This document shows, piece after piece, positions 18,943 to 25,588 of a stretch of 62,720 nt of DNA (its first letter is position 1; the number at the start of each line of letters is the position of its first letter). The position numbers were made by a program, and so were the translations under genes. The stretch spans positions 1-62,720 of the forward strand of contig JAPLPQ010000101.1 of the NCBI GenBank assembly GCA_026400105.1. Direction: 5' to 3'. The notes below the pieces were generated by a model. That model ran no database searches. It worked only from the letters and a program-made list of their open reading frames with translations, and had not been told where the DNA came from. This stretch comes from Burkholderiales bacterium. Lineage in GTDB: Bacteria > Pseudomonadota > Gammaproteobacteria > Burkholderiales > Burkholderiaceae_C.

Positions 18943-19275
18943 TCAGATCACGCTGATGACACCGGCCTCGCCCACGCGCTGCCAGGGCAGGCCCAGCACG
19001 AGTGCATCGAGCTGCGCACGACACAGTCTGGAGTTGGGCTGGCCAGCGGCCGGCCAGATGAACTTGCCCTGGTGCAGCCGGCGCGCGGCCAGCCAGATGC
19101 CAATGCCGTCGTGCACAAGCACCTTGAGGCGGTTGGCGCGCTTGTTGGCGAACAGGTAGGCATGGTGCGGCTGCGCCGCACCGAAGACCGCCACCACCCG
19201 GGCCAGCGCGGAGTCGGTGCCGGCTCGCATGTCCAGTGGCTCGCTGGCCAGCCAGACTGCGTCGACTCGGATCAC
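18943..19275 (-). CDS. tnpB: IS66 accessory protein TnpB
   Basis: A 110-residue IS66 Orf2-type protein of the family I know as beginning IRVDAVWLASEPLDM, continuing VVAVFGAAQPHHAYLFANKR and KVLVHDGIGIWLAARRL. I chose the GTG at 19275 because family proteins begin at this point and it overlaps the tnpA TGA as GTGA, implying translational coupling. TnpB is required for transposition, but its molecular role is not settled. Confidence 0.9.
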   Translation of the reverse strand: MIRVDAVWLASEPLDMRAGTDSALARVVAVFGAAQPHHAYLFANKRANRLKVLVHDGIGIWLAARRLHQGKFIWPAAGQPNSRLCRAQLDALVLGLPWQRVGEAGVISVI

Positions 19276-19679
19276 CGCAGCCACTCCCGCAGCCAGGTCA
19301 CGCATTGCTCTGCAGCACTCGTGGGCCATGTCATCTTGATCGAGACACCAGCGGGCGTGCTCAGGTCAATTTGAATTCCCACTGGCGCGGCAGACGGAGC
19401 AGGCAACGCCAGCGGCACGAAAGCCGGTGCTGACGGTAGCGAATGATCGGGTACCGATAGGAATCGGGATCGCGCGCGATCTGCCGATGTTGGCAGGGAG
19501 GGCGTTTGCGCATTGATGACCCACTTGCGCACCATGTTGGCGTTGAGTCCGTTGGCCAGGGCAACGGCGGCAATCGAGACGCCGGGTTGCAGGCAGGCCT
19601 GGATGACAGAGGCCCGGAACTCGGGTGAATGGCGCCGGCGCTGGCGGCCGGCTGGGGGGTGGGCGATGTTGGTGTCCAT
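19272..19679 (-). CDS. tnpA: IS66 accessory protein TnpA
   Basis: A 135-residue protein with an N-terminal helix-turn-helix of the IS3/IS66 type (RRHSPEFRASVIQACLQPG and VALANGLNANMVRKW), followed by a Pro/Ala-rich linker and the conserved tail (WPTSAAEQCVTWLREWL). It starts 53 bases inside the right terminal repeat. It probably contributes DNA recognition to the transposition complex. Confidence 0.88.
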   Translation of the reverse strand: MDTNIAHPPAGRQRRRHSPEFRASVIQACLQPGVSIAAVALANGLNANMVRKWVINAQTPSLPTSADRARSRFLSVPDHSLPSAPAFVPLALPAPSAAPVGIQIDLSTPAGVSIKMTWPTSAAEQCVTWLREWLR

Positions 19680-19731
19680 GTGTCCGCGTAAAGGTTGGCG
19701 GACACAAGCATCCTTCAGGGCAAGGCTGCTT

Positions 19732-19758
19732 TCAAGGTGGGGTTCGCCGGACGGATAC
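19732..19758 (-). repeat. IS66 terminal inverted repeat, right end
   Basis: On the minus strand it begins GTATCCGTCCGGCGAACCCC and ends in CTTGA, pairing with the left end. It lies just upstream of tnpA and could overlap its promoter. Confidence 0.78.
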
Positions 19759-19957
19759 GCTGCAAACCGGTGGCGACCGCCTGGTGGCGCACTTCAGCCG
19801 CCGCTAAAGGCGCACGTACAAAACATGAGCCAGCCAAGAGGGAGCGCGTATGCATTGATTTCCCGGAGCCCACCCCATCCCGTTTGATTTTTTTGGGGCC
19901 TTGCCTTTGCGCGCCGTGCACGCAACAAGTCCCGCATACACCTTCAAAGGACATTCC

Positions 19958-20731
19958 ATGAAAAAACTATTCACACTGATTGCCACTGCTGCACTCTCTT
20001 TGTCTTTGCACGCTGCCGAAAAATTGGTGGTGGGCGCCACGCCGGTGCCTCATGCCGAAATCCTCAACTACCTCAAGCCCATCCTGGCCAAGGATGGGGT
20101 GGACTTGCAGGTCAAGGTGTTCAACGATTTCATCCAGCCCAACCAGCAGTTGGCCAAGAAAACCCTGGACGCCAACTACTACCAATACCGCCCCTTTTTG
20201 GACGAGTACAACAAGGAGCACAAGACCAACCTGGTGGCCCTGGTGCCGGTGCACATTGAGCCATTTGGTGCTTATTCCACCCGCGTGAAAAGCCTGAACG
20301 AGCTCAAGGAAGGCGCCAGCATTGCCATCCCCAATGACCCGGTCAACGCCGGCCGCTCGCTGGTGCTGTTGCATGAGGCCGGACTCATCACCCTGAAGGA
20401 CCCCAAGAACACGCTCTCCAGCCGCCGCGACATTGCCGCCAACCCCAAGAAGTTCAAGTTCAAGGAACTCGAAGGCGCCATGCTGGCCCGCTCGCTCAAG
20501 CAGGCCGATCTGGTGTTTGTGTTTGCTAACTACGCTTTGGAAGCGGGCATTGACATCAACTCCGCCCTGATCGCCGAGAAGGGCAAAGACCTGTATGCCG
20601 AGTTCCTGGTGGCACGCCCCGACAATCAGCAACAGCCTGCCGTGCAGAAGCTGGCCAAGGCGCTCAACCTCCCGGAAGTGCGCGAGTTCATCCAGAAGCG
20701 CTACAAGGGCACCATCGCCCCTGCGTTCTGA
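19958..20731 (+). CDS. metQ: D-methionine-binding lipoprotein-type substrate protein MetQ
   Basis: The NlpA/MetQ-family solute-binding protein of a methionine ABC importer. The 257-residue protein has a signal sequence (MKKLFTLIATAALSLSLHAA), then KLVVGATPVPHAEIL, VFNDFIQPNQQLAKKTLDANYYQYRPFL and SIAIPNDPVNAGRSLVLL, all typical of the family. I see no lipobox cysteine at the end of the signal, so it may be a soluble periplasmic form. The ATG at 19958 gives the normal signal peptide; the longer frame from 19901 does not. Codon choice is less G/C-ending than in neighbours. metN follows after 2 bases, but the permease gene metI is absent. Confidence 0.92.
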   Translation: MKKLFTLIATAALSLSLHAAEKLVVGATPVPHAEILNYLKPILAKDGVDLQVKVFNDFIQPNQQLAKKTLDANYYQYRPFLDEYNKEHKTNLVALVPVHIEPFGAYSTRVKSLNELKEGASIAIPNDPVNAGRSLVLLHEAGLITLKDPKNTLSSRRDIAANPKKFKFKELEGAMLARSLKQADLVFVFANYALEAGIDINSALIAEKGKDLYAEFLVARPDNQQQPAVQKLAKALNLPEVREFIQKRYKGTIAPAF

Positions 20732-20733
20732 GC

Positions 20734-21831
20734 ATGAGTACCATGCCCTCTGCCGTGTCGGTGTCCGCGCCCCATGTTGCCTTGCGCGGTGTGCACAAGG
20801 TCTATGCCGCAAGCGCAGTGCCCGCGCTGCAAGACGTGGCCATGGATGTGGCGCGGGGCGAGGTCTTTGGGGTCATAGGGCGCAGCGGTGCGGGCAAGTC
20901 CACGCTGTTGCGCCTCTTCAACCGGCTGGAGGTGCCCAGCAGCGGCCAGGTGCTGCTCGATGGGCAAGACATTGCGCAGCTCAAGGCCCCGCAGCTGCGC
21001 GCGTTGCGCCGCCGGGTGGGCATGATTTTTCAGAACTTCAATCTGGTGTCGGTGAAGACGGTGTGGCACAACGTAGCCATGCCCTTGCGCCTGGCCGGTG
21101 TGCCCGCCGCCGAGCGCGACCAGCGGGTGCGCGAGGTGTTGAGCCTAGTGGGCCTAGAGCACAAGCACCATGCCTACCCGGCTCAGCTCTCCGGTGGGCA
21201 GAAGCAGCGCGTGGGCATTGCCCGTGCCTTGGTCAACAACCCCGAAATCTTGCTCTGCGACGAAGCCACCTCGGCCCTGGACCCGGAGACCACGCAGTCC
21301 ATTCTGGAGCTGCTGCGCGAGATCAACCACAGGCTGGGCTTGACCATTATTCTGATCACGCACGAGATGGACGTGATCCACTCCATTTGCGACCGCGTGC
21401 TGGTGCTGGACCACGGCTGTGTGGCCGAGCAGGGGCCGGTCTGGCAGGTGTTTGGCGCCCCGCAGCACGAGGTCACTCGGCAGATGCTGCGGCACGATAG
21501 CAACAGCCTGCCCGACGACATACGCACGCGGCTACGCAGCACCCCCACGGCCGATGCACCAGCGCTCCTCAGCCTGCGCTTTGACGGCCGCCAGGCGCGC
21601 GAGCCCGATCTGCACGATGTGGCGCGCAGCCTGGGTGGGGCCAGCCACATGCTGCAGGCACGGGTGGAGCGCATCCAGGGCCGCAGCGTGGGCGAGTGGC
21701 TGCTGAGCGTGGCGTTGTCCCCTAGCGCCCTCCAAGCCGCTGTGCATGCCTTGCAGCACACCGGGGCCAGCGCCACGGTGTTGGGTTATCTGGACAAGCG
21801 CCAAGACCTTGCGCAAGCGGGGGGCCATTGA
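20734..21831 (+). CDS. metN: Methionine ABC transporter ATP-binding protein MetN
   Basis: The ATPase of the MetNIQ importer. The 365-residue protein has Walker A (GRSGAGKST, near residue 50), the Q-loop region GMIFQNFNLV, the signature LSGGQKQRV, Walker B (EILLCDEATSALDPET) and the switch histidine (LITHEMDVI). A C-terminal NIL-type regulatory domain (residues about 270-355) is the feature that gives methionine feedback inhibition in characterised MetN proteins. metQ and metN would need MetI to work; the next gene, yicC, is on the other strand 26 bases away. Either metI lies elsewhere or the importer is broken. Confidence 0.93.
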   Translation: MSTMPSAVSVSAPHVALRGVHKVYAASAVPALQDVAMDVARGEVFGVIGRSGAGKSTLLRLFNRLEVPSSGQVLLDGQDIAQLKAPQLRALRRRVGMIFQNFNLVSVKTVWHNVAMPLRLAGVPAAERDQRVREVLSLVGLEHKHHAYPAQLSGGQKQRVGIARALVNNPEILLCDEATSALDPETTQSILELLREINHRLGLTIILITHEMDVIHSICDRVLVLDHGCVAEQGPVWQVFGAPQHEVTRQMLRHDSNSLPDDIRTRLRSTPTADAPALLSLRFDGRQAREPDLHDVARSLGGASHMLQARVERIQGRSVGEWLLSVALSPSALQAAVHALQHTGASATVLGYLDKRQDLAQAGGH

Positions 21832-21857
21832 GCCTCCTCGAAACCCGGGGCGGTTCA

Positions 21858-22766
21858 CTACTCGAGGTTTTGCACCTGTTCACGCATCTGTTCGATCATG
21901 ACCTTCATGTCGACCGAGATCTTGGTCAGTTCCAGGCTGGAGGACTTGCTGCCCAGGGTGTTGGCCTCGCGGTGCAGTTCCTGGATGAAGAAGTCCAGCC
22001 GCTTGCCGACTTCGCCACCCTTGCCGATCAGGCGCTCGATCTCGTCGAGATGGGCCTGCAGCCGGGTCAGTTCCTCGGCCACGTCGATCCGGATCGCGAA
22101 CGCGGTGGCTTCGGACAGCGCGCGTTCCTGCGCGGCCTGGGCGGCGGCGTCGCTCTGGGCCGTGCCGAGCGCCTCGTTCCAGCGCTCGAGGAAGCGCTGG
22201 CGCTGCAGCTCGACCAGTCGCGGCACCAGCGGCTGGGCCTGGGAGGCCAGCGCGCGCAGCTGCGCGGTGCGGTCGAGCAGCATCAGGCTGAGCTTGGCGC
22301 CTTCGCGCTCGCGCGAGGCGGTGAACTCCTCGACCGTGTGGCGCGCCAGCGCCAGCAGCGAGTCGGACAGCCCGGTCGGCGCCGGCGTGCTGCGGCCCAG
22401 CGTGGCCAGCACTTCGGCCACCGACAGCGGGCGCGACTGCGGCATCCAGCTCAGCACATGATCCTGCACGCCGATGAGCTTTTGCAGCTCGGCCATGCTG
22501 GGTTGGCGCAGACCGTGGTCGCTGCGGCCTTCGATCCAGGCCCGGACCTCGACCTTGCCGCGCTTGATGCGCGCGCCGATCAGCTCGCGCAGCGCCGGTT
22601 CGGCCGGACGCAGCTCATCCGACAGGCGCAGGCTGATGTCGAGGAAGCGGCTGTTGACCGAGCGAATTTCCATGCCGAGCATGGCCGAAGTGGCGGGGGT
22701 GGGGAGGTCGGTATCGGCGGGCTGGCTCTGGGCCGTGGCATAGCCGGTCATGCTGTAAACTGGCAT
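21858..22766 (-). CDS. yicC: YicC-family endoribonuclease
   Basis: A 302-residue YicC/YloC protein. The N-terminal signature is YSMTGYA directly after the start, followed by MEIRSVNSRFLDISLRLSDEL. The C-terminal DUF1732 region reads GKRLDFFIQELHREANTLGSKS. E. coli YicC has been described as an endoribonuclease that promotes small-RNA decay. I chose the ATG at 22766 (MPVYSMTGYA); a longer open frame upstream lacks family sequence. In many betaproteobacteria gmk and rpoZ follow yicC; here metN of the accessory island follows instead. It is divergent from rph. Confidence 0.92.
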   Translation of the reverse strand: MPVYSMTGYATAQSQPADTDLPTPATSAMLGMEIRSVNSRFLDISLRLSDELRPAEPALRELIGARIKRGKVEVRAWIEGRSDHGLRQPSMAELQKLIGVQDHVLSWMPQSRPLSVAEVLATLGRSTPAPTGLSDSLLALARHTVEEFTASREREGAKLSLMLLDRTAQLRALASQAQPLVPRLVELQRQRFLERWNEALGTAQSDAAAQAAQERALSEATAFAIRIDVAEELTRLQAHLDEIERLIGKGGEVGKRLDFFIQELHREANTLGSKSSSLELTKISVDMKVMIEQMREQVQNLE

Positions 22767-22901
22767 TTCAATTCTCGCAGTCGGGACGCAACGGCTTAAG
22801 GTTGCAGAGATTGTGATTATGTCAAAGACCGGGGTCGCTCCAGCGCGACAGGCGTCAGGGCGGCTATCCTCCTGCCTCATTCATTGCCCAAGACCTCCCC
22901 C

Positions 22902-23660
22902 ATGACCGATCCGACCCTGACTGCAACGGCCCCGCGCGCCGATGGCCGCCGCCCCGATGCCCTGCGCACGGTGCGCATCACCCGCCACTACACCATGCAC
23001 GCCGAGGGCTCGGTGCTGGTCGAGTTCGGCAACACCAAGGTCCTCTGTACCGCCTCGGTCGAGGAAAAAGTGCCGCCGCACCAGCGCGGCAGCGGCGAGG
23101 GCTGGGTCACGGCCGAGTACGGCATGCTGCCGCGCGCCACCCACAGCCGCAACAGCCGCGAGGCCGCCAAGGGCAAGCAGAGCGGTCGCACCCAGGAGAT
23201 CCAGCGCCTGATCGGCCGCTCGCTGCGCGCGGTGTTCGACCTCAAGGCGCTCGGCGAGCGCACCATCACGCTCGACTGCGATGTGCTGCAGGCCGATGGC
23301 GGCACCCGCACGGCTTCGATCACGGGCGCCTTCGTCGCGGCGCAGGACGCGGTGCACCAGCTGCTGGCCGAGGGCAAGATCACCGCCAGTCCGCTGCTGC
23401 ATCCGGTGGCGGCGGTCTCGGTCGGCATCGTCGGCGGGGTACCCGTGCTCGACCTCGACTACCTCGAGGATTCCGGCTGCGACACCGACATGAACGTGGT
23501 CATGACCGGGGCCGGCCACTATGTCGAGGTCCAGGGCACGGCCGAGGGCCTGCCGTTCAGCCGCGCTGAAATGAACCAGCTGCTGCTGCTGGCCGAAAAA
23601 GGCATCGCCGAGCTGATCGTGCTGCAGCAGGCCGCGCTGGCCGGCGCCGACGTGATCTGA
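22902..23660 (+). CDS. rph: Ribonuclease PH
   Basis: RNase PH is a phosphorolytic 3'-5' exoribonuclease that trims tRNA 3' ends. The 252-residue protein has [31 protein letters not shown], the phosphate-binding [17 protein letters not shown], and the C-terminal [22 protein letters not shown] short extension precedes the usual start. It heads the rph-rdgB-hemW run, with 10 bases to rdgB. Confidence 0.96.
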   Translation: MTDPTLTATAPRADGRRPDALRTVRITRHYTMHAEGSVLVEFGNTKVLCTASVEEKVPPHQRGSGEGWVTAEYGMLPRATHSRNSREAAKGKQSGRTQEIQRLIGRSLRAVFDLKALGERTITLDCDVLQADGGTRTASITGAFVAAQDAVHQLLAEGKITASPLLHPVAAVSVGIVGGVPVLDLDYLEDSGCDTDMNVVMTGAGHYVEVQGTAEGLPFSRAEMNQLLLLAEKGIAELIVLQQAALAGADVI

Positions 23661-23670
23661 GGAGCTGGAA

Positions 23671-24294
23671 ATGACAGGTAGAAAACTGGTGCTGGCGTCG
23701 AACAACGCCGGCAAGCTGGTCGAGTTGCAGGCCATGTTCGCGCCGCTGGGGGTCGAGCTGATCCGCCAGGGCGAACTCAACATCCCCGAGGCGCCCGAGC
23801 CGCACCGCACCTTCATCGAGAATGCGCTGGCCAAGGCGCGCCATGCCGCGGCCCTGAGCGGCCTGCCGGCGATGGCCGATGACGCCGGCCTCTGCGTCGA
23901 CGCCTTCGGCGGCCTGCCGGGAGTCGATACCGCCTATTACTGCACCCAGTTCGGCTACGACAAGAGCGATGCCAACAACCTGCGCGCGCTGCTCGAGCAG
24001 CTGCAAGGGCAGGGCAACCGGCGTGCCGCCATGGTCAGCACCCTGGTCGCGGTGCGCAGCGCCGACGACCCCGAGCCGCTGGTCGCGAGCGGGCGCGTCG
24101 CCGGCCTGATCACCGAGCAGCCGATCGGCGACAACGGCTTCGGCTTCGACCCGGTGATGTATATCCCCGAGTTCGGCCAGACCTTTGCCCAGCTGCCCAA
24201 CGAGGTCAAGAACGCCAACAGCCACCGCGGTCGTGCCGCGCGCGCGATGCTGGCGCTGATGCGCGAGCGCTGGTATCCGGAAGCCGCCGCATGA
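23671..24294 (+). CDS. rdgB: Non-canonical purine NTP pyrophosphatase (RdgB/HAM1)
   Basis: It hydrolyses ITP, dITP and XTP to monophosphates, keeping deaminated purines out of DNA and RNA. The 207-residue protein shows the N-terminal LVLASNNAGKLVELQAM, the substrate loop TFIENALAKARHAA, DDAGLCVDAFGGLPG, and the late FGFDPVMYIPEFGQTFAQL. GAGG lies upstream of the ATG. It overlaps hemW by 4 bases as ATGA. Confidence 0.96.
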   Translation: MTGRKLVLASNNAGKLVELQAMFAPLGVELIRQGELNIPEAPEPHRTFIENALAKARHAAALSGLPAMADDAGLCVDAFGGLPGVDTAYYCTQFGYDKSDANNLRALLEQLQGQGNRRAAMVSTLVAVRSADDPEPLVASGRVAGLITEQPIGDNGFGFDPVMYIPEFGQTFAQLPNEVKNANSHRGRAARAMLALMRERWYPEAAA

Positions 24295-25487
24295 ACCAGT
24301 CCGTCATCCAGCTGCACCGACCGGGCCAGTTGCAGCTGTCGGCCCTGCCGCCGCTGTCGCTCTACATCCACCTGCCCTGGTGCCTGAAGAAATGCCCCTA
24401 CTGCGACTTCAACTCGCATGAGGCCAAGGGCGAGTTCCCCGAGCAGCGCTACCTCGACGCGCTGCGCGCCGACCTCGAGTCCAGCCTGCCGCTGATCTGG
24501 GGCCGCAGCGTGCACAGCGTCTTCATCGGCGGCGGCACGCCCAGCCTGTTCTCGCCCGACGCGATCGATCGCCTGCTGTCCGACGTGCGCGCGCTGCTGC
24601 GGCTGGAGGCCGACACCGAGATCACGCTCGAGGCCAATCCCGGCACCTTCGAGAAGGACCGCTTCAAGGCCTTCCGCGAGGCCGGCGTCACGCGCCTGAG
24701 CGTGGGCGTGCAGAGCTTCGACGACCGCTTCCTGCAGGCGTTGGGCCGGGTCCACAGCGCCGACCAGGCCCGGGCCGCTCTCGACGAGGCCGCGCGCCAT
24801 TTCGAGACCTTCAACATCGACCTGATGTATGCGCTGCCGGGTCAGACCCTGGCCGACCTGGACCGCGACCTCGACATCGCGCTCGGCTTCAATCCGCCGC
24901 ACCTGTCGGTCTATCACCTGACGCTCGAGCCCAACACCTATTTCGCCAAGTTCCCGCCCGCCTTGCCGGACGAGGACCTGGCTTACGCGATGCTGGATCG
25001 CATCACCGAGCGCACCGGACTGGCCGGGCTGTCGCGCTACGAGGTCTCGGCCTATGCGCGCGCCGGCCACCGCTGTTTCCACAACTGGAACTACTGGCAG
25101 TTCGGTGACTACCTCGGCATCGGTGCCGGCGCGCATGGCAAGCTCAGCTTCGCACACCGCGTGCTGCGCCAGGTGCGCTGGCGCGACCCGCAGCTCTACA
25201 TGGACAACGCCTTGAAGGGCCAGCCGATGTCGAGCGAGGAGGAGGTCGTGCCCGGCGAACTGCCGTTCGAGTTCATGCTCAACGCATTGCGCCTGCGCGA
25301 GGGCTTCCCGCTGGCGCTGTTCAACGAGCGCACCGGATTGCCGCTCAGCAAGATCATGCCGGCGCTGCAGCAGGCCGAGGCCAAGGGCTGGATCGAGCGC
25401 GATCTGGCCCAGTTGCGCCCGACCGAACGTGGCTTCGATTTCCTGAGCGATCTGCAGGAACTGTTCCTGCCCGACGAAGGCAGTTGA
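24291..25487 (+). CDS. hemW: Haem chaperone HemW (radical SAM)
   Basis: A 398-residue HemN-like radical-SAM protein. The cluster motif is CLKKCPYCDFN near residue 31, where the third cysteine is followed by D-F as in HemW rather than the CxxxCxxCxC of HemN. Other family segments are FIGGGTPSLFSP, LEANPGTFEKDRFKAF, RLSVGVQSFDD and YEVSAYARAGHRC. HemW binds and delivers haem; it is not the anaerobic coproporphyrinogen oxidase that older annotations call it. It is translationally coupled to rdgB. Confidence 0.94.
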   Translation: MNQSVIQLHRPGQLQLSALPPLSLYIHLPWCLKKCPYCDFNSHEAKGEFPEQRYLDALRADLESSLPLIWGRSVHSVFIGGGTPSLFSPDAIDRLLSDVRALLRLEADTEITLEANPGTFEKDRFKAFREAGVTRLSVGVQSFDDRFLQALGRVHSADQARAALDEAARHFETFNIDLMYALPGQTLADLDRDLDIALGFNPPHLSVYHLTLEPNTYFAKFPPALPDEDLAYAMLDRITERTGLAGLSRYEVSAYARAGHRCFHNWNYWQFGDYLGIGAGAHGKLSFAHRVLRQVRWRDPQLYMDNALKGQPMSSEEEVVPGELPFEFMLNALRLREGFPLALFNERTGLPLSKIMPALQQAEAKGWIERDLAQLRPTERGFDFLSDLQELFLPDEGS

Positions 25488-25588
25488 TTCCGGTTTCCCT
25501 GTCTGGCAAAGACAGGCGACAATAGCGCATTACCCATGCCGGGGCGAAAGCCGCCCCGCGCGTCTAATTTCTGAATACTGTTCGCGTC

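Larger units (their letters stand above)
17260..19758 (-). mobile_element. IS66-family insertion sequence, structurally intact
   Basis: The element contains tnpA, tnpB and tnpC in the standard order on the minus strand, bounded by imperfect inverted repeats at 17260-17287 and 19732-19758. All three genes are full length, so it may be mobile. IS66 normally makes 8-bp target duplications; here the flanks (CTTGCTCC on the left, GCTGCAAA on the right) do not match, which suggests adjacent DNA was deleted or exchanged after insertion. It truncates the nuclease-like gene to its left. Confidence 0.9.

Noticed and set aside
19759..19957. SAM riboswitch or MetJ operator upstream of metQ
   Set aside because: No kink-turn-bearing SAM-I-like pairing and no AGACGTCT-like tandem repeats are visible.
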